Origin: Astragalus membranaceus
Taxonomy: Eukaryota; Streptophyta; Magnoliopsida; Fabales; Fabaceae
NCBI GenBank assembly: GCA_039519185.1
Contig: CM076851.1
Location: 31,083,825-31,147,824, forward strand
DNA: 64,000 bases
Reading direction: 5' to 3'
Part shown: one piece after another, positions 54,621 through 64,000 of the stretch
How positions within the stretch are numbered: position 1 is the stretch's first letter
How the letters are laid out: each line of letters opens with the position of its first letter
Notes under the pieces: generated by a model
What the model was told of the DNA's origin: nothing
Seen by the model: only the letters and a program-made list of their open reading frames with translations
The model's database searches: none
Translations under genes and position numbers: made by a program

Positions 54621-55205
54621 TTAGTAGTCTTGCGAAGCCTTTGCTTGTATGATTATCAACAATGGGGTACTAGTGGCGATCACTTGGAGCCTTTGCTCAA
54701 TTTATCATCATGAATGCCTAATTTTCCCAAAGATCTCCACTAAACCAAAGACTTTGTTAGTAGTCCTGCGAAGCCTTTGCTTGCATGATTATTATCAATG
54801 GAGTGTTAATGGTGGTCACTTGGAGCCTTTGCTCAATTGATCATCATGAAAGCTCAATTTTCACAATTCAACAAGATAAAGAACAAAAACCTTTTCCTTT
54901 CTAAAATCATTGTCAACCCATCGTCGCTAGTGGTTAATCAGAACCTTTGTTCGTCTAGCCATTGGTGGCGATGTCTTTTTCCCCAAAAAACAACAAGCGA
55001 TGATCACTCATAACCTTTGTTAGTTTGATCATTCGTGCCAATCAATCTCTTTCGAAAACCACTTTCAAAAAGACAAATAAAAAACGGGTTGCTACTAATA
55101 GTCAATCAGAACCTTTGTTCGTCTGACTGGTGGTAGTGACTCTCATTTTCAAGAGTACTTAGCAGTGATTACCCATAACCTTGGTTAGTTTAATCATTCA
55201 CTAAA
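54621..55205 (+). ncRNA. Array of CTTT-loop hairpins in LTR (candidate structured RNA)
   Basis: Eight sites have a 4-bp stem around CTTT: AAGC/GCTT (54635, 54771), GAGC/GCTC (54687, 54823), GAAC/GTTC (54941, 55109) and TAAC/GTTA (55011), plus TAAC-CTTG-GTTA at about 55175. Stem bases change in pairs while the loop stays. Most have an outer stem as well, such as GATGATCA/TGATCATT around 55011 and AGTCA/TGACT around 55109. It lies downstream of the likely promoter, so it would be in the transcript. Confidence 0.6.
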
Positions 55206-55274
55206 TGCTCGTCCTATTTCGAAAACTCACTAAAAAGATAAAAGACAAAAACCTTTTTTCAGGATAAAGAAGAA

Positions 55275-55340
55275 CTACGTAGCTTTGAGATCTCCATCGC
55301 ACCGGGAGATACGTAGGAGCGGGCCTTGTCCCGTCAAGCG
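55275..55340 (+). ncRNA. TACGTA-closed hairpin in LTR
   Basis: CTACGT (55275-55280) can pair with ACGTAG (55311-55316), enclosing ATCTCC (55290-55295) and GGAGAT (55305-55310). A following GCGGG...CCCGTC can form a second small stem. The same module occurs three times in each level-3 LTR with a different but still complementary inner stem (CCCTCT/AGAGGG). Confidence 0.6.
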
Positions 55341-55697
55341 TTTTTTTCTAAAAACCCATTCTTCCCCTTTTTCTTTTTCTTAATAAATAAAGATTTTCAT
55401 TAAGAATTTTTCAATAAGAAGTAGAGAGGCAAAATTAAGTATTTTCAAGTCAACACACTAAAACCACACATTTAATTAAAGGTTCCCTCTCAATAGAGAG
55501 GACGTGTGGGGTGCTAACACCTTCCCTGCGCGTAACCGACCCCCGAACCCTATTCTCTAGTTTCGCAAGACCAATCGCTTTCCAAAAAAGGTTTTCCTAA
55601 TATTTTCCTTAATAAATATTGGTGGCGGCTTCATTGTCTTAGGAAAAGTTGTGAACGAGAAAGGTTCTCCCTCGGGGACTTTTTCGGGCGCAACAGC

Positions 55698-55715
55698 TGG
55701 CGACTTCACTGGGGA
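55698..55715 (+). promoter_or_regulatory. Primer binding site of level-1 element
   Basis: TGGCGACTTCACTGGGGA begins two bases after the LTR end. It starts with the TGG expected opposite a tRNA 3' CCA. Ogre elements are reported to use a tRNA-Arg-type PBS of this form; the tRNA assignment is from memory. Confidence 0.7.
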
Positions 55716-57179
55716 CTAACAAAAGAAAAACCTTTTTTTTAAAAAGTGGGTCAAGCCTAATTAATTAAGTGTGTGATTTGTGTGATTGATTTGAATATCT
55801 TGTCTTGCCTCTATGTTTTCTTCTTTTTCATACTTTCATTTTGTATTCCTGTGCATTCTTCTTCTTTTCTTTCTATGTTTGCTTTTGTTTAAAGTAATAG
55901 ATGGTTGCTTCTTTGCTTATATGCTTAGTTCCCTCATGCATTTCCCCAATCATATCATGTTCCCTTTTTTTTCTTTGCTCCCTTTCTTAAGGTAAACTCA
56001 TGCATTTTCCCCTCTCTTATCAGGTTCCCCTCTTCTCAGCTCCCTTTCTTAAGCAAGTAGTGCATTGTTGTTGGCACCCTAGGCTTGTTTGTATGATATT
56101 GAACCCTAGAGTAGACAACATGCTATTGTCTGGACTGTTCTGGATTTTCATTTGCAGGTGGGGTAGTTTTTAAGGAAATGCCCTTCGCACACACACTTGT
56201 ACCTTGAGATTATATGATTAGAGAAAGAGACCATAACCCAGGTCTGTTAGGGTACCTTAGGATGAGTGGATTCGAGTAGTGGGAGCCCATCAGGACCTTT
56301 GTCCGTTTGGCTACTCGCGAAAGTTTCAATCAGAGTTGTGCTCTTTCATGATGCTTTGTATCTAGCAGTTTGCTGCATTTACGGGGATTTTCATGAGAGG
56401 GACTTTGGCTCTGATGACCTTTGTGAGGGTGTGAATAGAGCTACATGAGAAGATTATCCCTAAAATACCTTAGATCATAGGTTCGACCCCCTTTTAGGTC
56501 ACAAGGGCTTTCCAAATTGTGTGCTGCATCGTTGCATTCAGTTCAGTCAATTTTTCCTTCAGAATTTTCGAAAATAAAAAAAGATGTGCTTTTCCTTTTC
56601 AATAAACGCCTATATGAGGTGGCATATAGTGTGAAAATTTTGGCTAAAGTGCTCCCGTGGTCCCTTATCTTTATTTAAAGTAACAAATTAGTCATTTATG
56701 TTTTTTTTGTCCCAAATAAGTCCTTTATCTTTCAAATTTTTGACACATAAATCCTTTTCCGTTAACAGTGCTGATTTATGTGTCAAAAAAAAGGATTTAT
56801 GTGTTAAAAATTTGAAACATAAAGGACTGATTTGGGACAGAAAAGGATTTATGCGTCAAAAATTTAAAACATAAAGGACTGATTTGGGACAAAAAAAAGA
56901 TAAAGGACCAAATCGTTACTTTAAATAAAGATAAGGGACTCCGGGAGCACTTTAGCCGAAAATTTTCAAATCACCACCTGTAAATATCCTCTTTCTGCAA
57001 AAACACGAAAAGAAGCATCATTGCATCATGCATCATGGCATCATTGCATCATTACGTCATTTGCATCATCTGCATTAAATAAAACCCAATTTTGAAAATC
57101 ATTCGTCACACATCTAAGCTGTTTGCCGGGATTGTAAAGTAACTTGGAATCTTGTCTTAGGCGGGAAAGATAAAGCAAC
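55716..57179 (+). other. 5' leader of level-1 element
   Basis: Untranslated leader between PBS and ORF1, T-rich at first, with a MITE at 56642-56957 and repeated GCATCATTGCATCAT words at about 57014-57075. No protein family is seen. Confidence 0.6.
56642..56957. mobile_element. Mutator-type MITE, target duplication GAAAATTTT
   Basis: A 316-bp element with ends GGCTAAAGTGCTCCCG and its complement, inverted repeats that extend over more than 100 bp, and a 9-bp duplication GAAAATTTT at 56633-56641 and 56958-56966. The interior also holds a short tandem duplication (ATAAAGGACTGATTTGGGAC twice). It has no coding capacity and lies in the leader of the level-1 element. Confidence 0.93.
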
Positions 57180-59245
57180 ATGGGATCAAGAAGCGAGATT
57201 GTACTTAATTCAAGGTTCCCGGTTGTCAGGAGAATAGATGTAGAGGGTTTGAAAGAGTTTGTTTCCTTGATGGAGTCAGAAGAGAGGGATCTATTCGGGA
57301 AGGCTTATGGTAACCTCCTCAGATTGTTACAATTAGATGTCCAAGAGAGTGCTATTATGGCCCTGAGCCGATTCTATGATCCGGACATTCGATGCTTCCT
57401 CTTCAAAGTTATCACCAACTCTCGAGGAGTATGAACAGATTCTGGGGTTCTCAAAGTCAGAGTTAGCACCTTACCAATATCAGAAACATCGGTATTCAGA
57501 CCAGAGACTCTCTTTGTTGTTGCAAGTCAGTGTGAAGGAATCAGAGCTTCATAAGGAAAAGAAGAACCGTATCAGGGGTTTCCCGCTAAGTTATATCGAA
57601 GGTTTATTGAAGTTTTTGCCCAAAATAAGAAGTGGGGTCCTTTCAAGCAGCTGTTAGCCCTAACTATTTTCGGGATCGTCCTTTTCCCTCAGGTCGAGAG
57701 GTTCATTGATGAGACCGCTATTGGGCTTTTTCTAGCATTCATAAGTAAAGAAAATCCGATTAACCGTGTACCAGCAATCCTTGCAGATATCTACTATTCC
57801 TTCACTCATCACCGCTATTAGGAAAGAAGAAGGTTGCTTGCTCTTTCCATGTTCTCTACACCTGGTTCCTCAACCATGTTGTCACTCATAAGACAAAAGC
57901 TGCGGACTTAGTAGAATATGCCCTGTGTTGTGATGTAGAAGCCAGAAGTGCACGAGAATGGGTGCACACTTTAGCGAATCTCAGTGCTCTCAAAGTCTGT
58001 TGGTTCAATCATCTGTGTTGGAAAGATAGGCCTTCAATACTGTTCCAGTGCGGCAATTTCCAGAATGTACCCTTAATGGGAACCCAAGGCTGCATCAATT
58101 ACAATCCTTCTCTCACCATCAGACAGCTTGGGTATCCTATGAAGAATGCACCCACTAAAGACATGTTGGCCCCAATCTTTCTCGATAAAGAAGATCCAAA
58201 GAACCAAGGCTTGCTTCAGAAAATTTCAAAGGCTTGGGAGGGTGTAGTTTACAAGGATAAAGTGGAGATCACAAAGAAAACGGGTGATGTTACTTTCTAC
58301 CAATGGCTTCACCAAAGAATTCAAAATGTTGGCCCGCCTCGTCAGAATTCATCGTCAGTTGGGAAAGAAGTCCCAGAGCTTCACGTTCCAAGTCTCAAAG
58401 AACTAAGTGAGGTCAAGTCTGCTTTGTTCAAGGTAGAAGAAGAAAAGAAAACCTTACAAGATAAGTTGGGGAAAGTAATTTCTGAGAAGAGAAAGTTAGA
58501 GCACGAGAACGAGCGTAAGGCCGAAACTCTCAAAGAAAGCAGCAAGAAGCTTAAGAAAGAAGAGGAAAGTAATCAAAAAATGAAGGAATATCTGAAAAGT
58601 ACCAAAGATGAGTAGGAAAAATCGAATGCCAAGGTGGGTGAGGTCATGATTAGAGAAAATGAATGGAGGAAGCTGTTCAAGGAGTCCGTGCAAAGTGAGA
58701 GAGCTGCAAAGAAATCACTAGAGGAATTCAAGAAAAAGTCTCAGTCTGTGACGTGTGAGCTTGAAAGTCAAATAGGGTGCATCAGACAAGATAGAGATGC
58801 AATTGAGAACATCCTTAGAGAGTATCAGCAGGCTTTAAGGATGGAGCAAGAGAATTCAGATGAGCTAAGGAGGAATCTGAGTCACATCAGTGATGCTTAC
58901 CGACAGGTAAGAGAGGAGAGTCAGTACTGGGAACACCGTCTTCTCGAGCTAATGGGTAGGATTGAAAAGCAAGAGATCATAGTTGAGATGAGGGCAGAAA
59001 TTCAGCAGTGGAAGAACAAGTTCTCCAAATTGGCATGGTTGGCTAACCAGGCGGTGAGGGATGTTCCCAAGAGGTTGAGAAAGGCAGAAGCTGAGATGCT
59101 GCCTTACAACACTCCGGTGCGAGTATATGAATTCGTGGAGTACTGCAGGTCTCTGACTGAGGAACTCATGGAAAGGGCAAGAGAAGCTGCTGCAGCTAGC
59201 AAAAAGGAGAAGAACCAAGAGAAGATGAAGGCAATAGGTTTTTAG
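57180..59245 (+). pseudogene. Ogre ORF1 (DUF7745-like, then coiled coil), frameshifted
   Basis: ATG at 57180 opens a protein with LFGKAYGNLLRLLQLDVQES, then ALSRFYDPDIRCF and PTLEEYEQILGF in the next frame. This order, a W/Y-DP-x-x-RCF box followed by PT-x-EEY, is that of the DUF7745 domain in plant retrotransposon proteins. The C-terminal half (about 58380-59240) is a long Lys/Glu-rich coiled coil ending at TAG 59243-59245. Breaks: a frame change near 57400, another near 57620, stops around 57820-57910 and an in-frame TAG at about 58613. ORF1 is characteristic of Ogre elements; its function is unknown. Its position between PBS and gag matches Ogre. The level-3 copies have lost this ORF entirely. 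Confidence 0.7.
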
Positions 59246-59650
59246 ATTTAAATTTTCCCTCTTTTAGAATGTTCACTAGGAAATTGTAATTTTTCTTTTC
59301 TTAAAGAATGTTGTGTTTTTCTTTTCAAAGCGTTGTATTGCACATTTAAGGATACTGTATCTTGTTCTTGGAATGATTAAAGATATGATGCTTGAATGAA
59401 GTACGTTTATCTCACTTGTTGATCCCAGCCGCGTTATGTTCTTGAAAATATTTGAATATACACCTACGACAAGAGCAAGTTGCACTGTGATTCCCGGCAA
59501 TAAACAACAAATAACATAAAAAAAATCTTGTGCATTAAATTGCATTCATTAATTTGCTCCTTTGCTTATAAAAATGTTTTCAATTCAAACAGAAGATAAG
59601 GCAAGCTGGTGCGACCACATCCGTATTGGACACGTTCACAGGCCAGAGGA
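59246..59650 (+). other. Spacer between ORF1 and gag
   Basis: AT-rich noncoding sequence; no gene seen. Confidence 0.6.
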
Positions 59651-62600
59651 ATGGCAGTCTTAAGTGACCCCGATCAACCTCAACCAGAGAATCAGAATCC
59701 TCCAGCTTCAGGCTCAGAGAATGGAAATGGAACAGGCCAAGGCCCCGAGGTACAGAATCAGAACCATTCAGCTCCTGGTAGCTCCAGTCAAGGTGATCCT
59801 GAGTTGAGAAATGAAATGAATGCCATGAAGGCACAGATGAGCGAGATGATGAGACTCCTGTTTTCCTTGAAGAATGGAAATGACTTTCAAGCTGCTCAGT
59901 GGCCTCCTTATGGCCTTCCTTTGGGTTATATTCCTCCAAATCAAGGGGCTAACCCAGGAGCTGGTCCCGTGGCAATAGTTGAGAATGTACAGCCGTCTGT
60001 CGGGTCAGAAGGAATGACTGGTGAACCCCAAGTTCAAATCCCGCATCCAATTGTTATACCTCAGCCTACTCCTCAGAACCTCAGTCCACAGCCAGCTGCC
60101 TTTCCACAGACTCAAGGCTTCGTATCCGGAAACTCTGTTTACCCTCAGGTTCAGTACTCAATGCCTCCACCTCCTTATGGTGTAAGTCATTCCCCTCAAG
60201 TCTATTCCGCTGAGCACCAACAGACCAAAGAGCAGTTCCAGATGTTAGAAAAAAGACTAAGAATGATTGAAGGCTTTGGCTCCAGGGCTAGGGAGGCCAG
60301 AGACCTATGCCTTATTCCTGATGTGGTGTTGCCGCCAAAATTCAAGGTCCCCGATTTTGACAAGTACAGAGGTGCGACCTGCCCAAAGAGTCACTTGACG
60401 ATGTATTGTAGGAAGATGTCTACCTACTCCCGTGATGACAAATTGCTAATCCATTGCTTCCAAGATAGCCTTGCCGGGGCATCGCTTAATTGGTATATGA
60501 AGTTAGAGCCATCCCAAGTCCGCTGCTGGAAGGATTTAGCAGATGCATTCCTCAAGCAATATCAATACAATACGGACATGGCGCCAGATCGAACACAGCT
60601 GCAGAATATGAGCAAGAAGGAAAATGAATCATTCAAGGAGTACGCCCAGCGATGGAGGGCTTTGGCCGCACAAGTCACACCTCCTCTTTTAGACAAAGAA
60701 TTGGTTTCTATGTTCATGGAAACCTTACCACCGCTATATTATGATCGTCTGATCAGCAGTGCATCATCCAATTTTTCAGATGTGGTGATTGTGGGAGAGA
60801 GATTGGAGAACGGGTTGAGAAGTGAAAAGATTGCACAGGGGTCCACAAGTAACACAAGTTCCCAAAAGAAGCCATTCTCCGGCTTTCCCAAAAAGAAAGA
60901 GGGGAAAACCAATATCATCACTATCAGCCCACCATACCAGCCACCCAACATCCCAGTCCCCACTCCCACACAAACAGCCCATCCATTCCAAAACAACAAC
61001 CAAAGCAACCACCAAAGGACCTATCAAAACAGAACAACCTTTGACCCAATTCCCATGTCATACACAGGCCTATTCAACTACCTCATCACCAATAAGCTCA
61101 TCAATACAAGACCCATAAAACCTGTTCAACCACCTTACTTCAGAGGATACAACCCCAATAGTACCCATGCTTTCCACGAAGGGGCAGTTGGGCATGTTGT
61201 GGAGGATTGCAAAGCCTTCAAGATAGTGGTGCAAGACTTGATAGACAAAAAAGGCATAACTTTCAAGCAGGAGGATCCAAATATCACGACTAACCCGCTG
61301 CCTGGTCATGGGAAGCATGCCACTAATGCAATCATGGATATGAAAGAGCAGTCCCTAATCAGATCAGTAGAAGATATTCAGACTCCCCTAGAAATCATTC
61401 ATGCAGAATTGTGCAAATGCGGGATTATTAGGATGGGTTGTGTTCAGAAAGGAGTTTGTGCTAATGTCAGCTGTGCAGGAGCATGTGAAGCATTCAAGGT
61501 GGTGTTACAGGATCTGATGGACCGCCACATCATCCAGGTGGGTATACAGGGGAGAGAGGAGGATGTTCTGACCCTCCAATCAGAAGGGGGAAGAGATGCA
61601 CAGAGACCTATCGAGGTGCCATACAGTCGGAATTCGGCTGTGGCAAGACCAAAGACTATTGTGATCCCAGTTCCAGCTCCTAGCCAGAAGCACACTGATG
61701 TCCCATGGAGCTACAGTGTGCCAATTCCAGCTCCGAGATCTCAAGCTGCTCTTGACATCACCAATATTGCAGGAAGTAGTGGGGTAACTAGAAGTGGGCG
61801 TGTGTATGTTCCCCAAGCTCAGGAAGAGGGTCCTTCTAAGGCAACAGAAGAGAGAATCCGAAAAGGAAAGAATGTAGAGCCGGAGCCTATGATAAATAGG
61901 AAGGTGTCAGACCCAGAGGTTGCTGAATTCTTGAAGATAATGCGGCAGAGTGACTACAAAGTGGTGGATCAGCTACACCACACCCCAGCCAAAATTTCCA
62001 TCATGTCCCTACTACTAAACTCGGAAGCCCACTGTGACGCCTTGGTTAAAATACTGAATTAGGCCCATGTCGCCCAAGATATTACTGTCAATCAGTTGGA
62101 TGGTATAGTTGGGAACATCGTTGCATCTAATTACATTACTTTCACTGATGATGAGCTCACCCCAGAGGGGAAGGGGAACAATAAGGCGTTGCATATCTCA
62201 GTGAAGTGCGATGAATATACGCTCTCCAGGGTTCTCATTGACAATGGATCCTCATTGAATGTTATACCCAGATCAACGATGAACAAGTTAGAGGTGGATT
62301 GTTCCTACATGAAACCCAGCTCAACCCTGGTCAGGGCCTTTGATGGGTCTAAGAAAGAAGTCATAGGGGAAATGGATTTTCCAATGAAAATAGGGCCTGA
62401 GGTGTTCTATGTGACTTTTCAGATTATGGATATTGAATCCTCATACAGCTGTCTCTTGGGGAGACCTTGGATCCATGCAGCAGGCGCTGTCCCTTCAACA
62501 CTTCACCAAAAACTCAAGTTTATAGTCGACGATAAGCTTGTAGTTGTCTTTGGGGAGGAAGAGTTCACAGTCAGCAAGCCTGTCCCCTCTCATTATATTG

Positions 62601-63118
62601 AAGCTGCAGAGGAATCCCTTGCATCCGCCTTTCAATCCTTAGAAATTGCGAACGCTGTGTTCGTAGGTGAAGAATCCCCACTACCTGCACCCAGGTTGTC
62701 CAATGCTGATATTATGGTAGCAAAAGTCATGCTGAAGAATGGCTATCAGATTGGGAAGGGACTGGGAAGATCTGAACAAGGAATTCTGTCACCCGTGCTT
62801 CTGCAAGAATACAAGGACAGACGTGGGTTAGGTTATTGGCCCACTCCAGCTGATAAGAGAAGAATGGCTGAGGAAAAGCGTGAGAAGAGGTTGGCTAGGC
62901 TTCAGGAAAGAGAACCCAGATTGATGATGGCCCCCATAGGTGACCTCAAGCAGAATTTCAGGAGTGCTGGCATGCTGAACCCTAATCAGATAGCTGTCAT
63001 CGAGGAAGAGTTAGCTGAAGAAGGCGAGGGTCGGGGCCTAGTTCGTCGCAGTGTTGCAGGAGAAGAAGTTGGCAACTTGAAGACCGTCGATTTCCCTGTT
63101 GTTTTCATTTCAAAGTAA
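59651..63118 (+). pseudogene. Gag-protease polyprotein of level-1 element, one in-frame TAG
   Basis: Gag binds and packages element RNA; the protease would mature the polyprotein. The first ATG is at 59651 (MAVLSDPDQPQPENQ); an open stretch extends upstream to 59609 but starts with GTG. The N-terminal ~150 residues are Pro/Gln-rich. The retrotransposon gag domain follows (FDKYRGATCPKSHLTMYCRK ... WYMKLEPSQV ... LKQYQYN). A Cys-rich stretch CAGACEAFKVVLQDLMDRH and a protease motif VLIDNGSSLNVIP (catalytic Asp) come later, then a G-patch-like GYQIGKGLGRSEQGI and GLGYWPT. One in-frame TAG (62060-62062) interrupts it between gag and protease, where the level-3 copies have a Gly codon. The stop TAA at 63116 overlaps a probable splice donor, so the natural product may continue into pol. 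Confidence 0.85.
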
Positions 63119-63317
63119 TGATCTTTGTAATGCAAATCCTTTGGCTCTGCCCAAGGCCTTAGGACATTTTCATAGGGGCATCCATGTTTTCTTTTAGATA
63201 TCATCTATCAATAAAATGTAGTTTTGAATTCTCAAATGAATAAAAATTGCTTTTTGCGTATTCATTTTGTGTCTCTATTTTTGCTTGTTCATTGCTTCTC
63301 TATTCCCGCGAATGCAG
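63115..63317 (+). other. Probable intron between protease and RT
   Basis: Donor AA|GTAATG at the end of the gag-protease frame and acceptor GAATGCAG|ATC at 63317. Splicing would remove the stop codon and join the frames in phase. The equivalent borders keep the frame open in both level-3 copies as well. Ogre elements are known to splice an intron at this place. Confidence 0.75.
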
Positions 63318-64000
63318 ATCTAAAATGAATGCCTCTAAAAATAATGATGCCAACGGTTCATATGTTAATTTTGATTACCCCGTTAATCAAGCTGAGGAGG
63401 ATGCTGAGGATGACTGGGAAACTCCTCCGGAACTGATGAGAATGGTTGAGCAAGAAGAAAAGGTTATTCAGCCACATGGGGAAACTATTGAGATCATCAA
63501 TTTAGGCACAGATCGAGGGCGAAAAGAAAGAAGTCAAGGTTGGCACTTCAATGAAAAAGAGTGAGCATGAGAAGTTGGTTCAACTCCTGCGTGACTACAT
63601 TGATGTCTTTGCATGGTCGTATGAAGATATGCCCGGGTTAGATACTGATATAGTGGTGCACAAGCTGCCAGTCAAGCCTGAGTGCCCTCCGGTCAAACAG
63701 AAGCTAAGGAGGATGAAGCCTGAGAGGTCTTTAAAGATCAGAGACGGTGTGAAGAAACAATTTGACCCTGGTTTCCTAGCCGTAGCCAAGTATCCACAGT
63801 GGGTGGCTAACATTGTGCCAGTGCCCAAAAAGGATGGAAAAGTTAGAATGTGTGTCGATTACAGAGACCTGAATCGTGCCAGTCCCAAAGACGATTTTCC
63901 CTTGCCCCGTATTGATGTTCTAGTAGACAGCACAACACAGCACTCCCTTTTCTCCTTCATGGACGGGTATTCAGGGTATAATCAGATTAAAATGGCTACT
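63318..64000 (+). pseudogene. Pol of level-1 element, N-terminal part with frameshift
   Basis: The exon opens MNASKNNDANGSYVNFDY, followed by the acidic DDWETPPELMRMVEQEE. A one-base indel near 63505-63520 moves the frame. In the new frame come FAWSYEDMPGLDTDIV, LRRMKPE, YPQWVANIVPVPKKDGKVRM, CVDYRDLNRASPKDDFPLP and FMDGYSGYNQIKM, the N-terminal fingers and palm motif A region of Ty3/gypsy reverse transcriptase. The window ends before the YVDD motif. Similarity to the level-3 pol is high, but differences at many residues mark a different family. Confidence 0.85.

Larger units (their letters stand above)
54173..55695 (+). repeat. 5' LTR of level-1 element, second part
   Basis: Continues directly from 17706 if the level-2 element and one ATTAG are removed. 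It contains a weak TATA-like TTTTATAG at about 54247-54254, the hairpin array at 54621-55205 and the TACGTA hairpin at 55275-55340. It ends TTTTTCGGGCGCAACA. The last bases match the sense-strand end of the level-3 LTRs (GGGGCGCAACA), showing family relationship. Confidence 0.85.
15750..64000 (+). mobile_element. Level 1: Ogre/Tat-like Ty3/gypsy retrotransposon, 3' end outside window
   Basis: Plus-strand element starting at TGTCATACCC (15750). Its 5' LTR is split by the level-2 insertion and ends GGGCGCAACA at 55695, followed by a PBS, leader, ORF1, gag-protease, an intron and the start of pol. ORF1 upstream of gag and an intron between protease and RT are known hallmarks of the Ogre group of the Tat lineage. 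Coding is damaged in several places (ORF1 frameshifts, TAG in gag-protease, frameshift in pol). The other LTR and the target duplication lie beyond 64000. Confidence 0.85.

Noticed and set aside
59609..59650. Gag start of the level-1 element at 59609
   Set aside because: The codon there is GTG; the first ATG in frame is 59651.

Overview
The window is repeat-rich plant nuclear DNA. Spliceosomal-type introns, plant-specific transposon families and Ogre-like Ty3/gypsy elements point to a eudicot, most likely a legume; that last step is inference. I see no intact single-copy host gene, no RNA gene and nothing prokaryotic. Almost every recognisable segment is a transposable element or a fragment carried by one.

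Layout. 1-3625: right part of a CACTA (En/Spm) transposon read on the minus strand, with a cleanly spliceable Transposase_24-type gene and a captured rhodanese-like gene fragment. 3626-7420: a decayed L1-type LINE on the minus strand, interrupted by that CACTA and by a solo LTR (5111-6844, target duplication CCCCT). 7421-12780: low-copy sequence in two related copies, one broken by a non-autonomous CACTA (7830-9027, duplication AAC) and a hAT-like element (9227-10200, duplication CCCACCTG), the other by a Mutator-like element carrying an OTU-protease gene (10396-12170, duplication ATCTTTCTT). 12781-15749: decayed gene fragments and LTR debris.

From 15750 to the end there is a three-level nest. 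Level 1 is a plus-strand Ogre-like element (15750 to beyond 64000): a split 5' LTR, PBS, ORF1, gag-protease and the start of pol. Level 2 is a small, probably non-autonomous LTR element on the minus strand (17707-54167, 1259-bp LTRs, tRNA-Asp-type PBS, duplication ATTAG) inserted in the 5' LTR of level 1. Level 3 is a second Ogre-like family on the minus strand (19689-50893) inserted in level 2, again with ATTAG. It has three 4.4-kb LTRs alternating with two internal regions, so it is a tandem array with a 13,383-bp repeat unit. In each repeat the normal 5' leader, PBS and gag N-terminus are replaced by 0.54 kb of level-2 sequence.

The Ogre-like elements share an ORF order of ORF1 (level 1 only), gag, protease with a G-patch, a short intron whose removal keeps the frame open, then RT, RNase H, a second RNase H and integrase. 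All full-length coding regions seen carry at least one break. The least expected signal is in the Ogre LTRs: an array of small hairpins with a CTTT loop and compensatory stem changes, plus a TACGTA-closed hairpin whose inner stem also covaries between the two families. These suggest a conserved RNA structure in the transcribed LTR leader.
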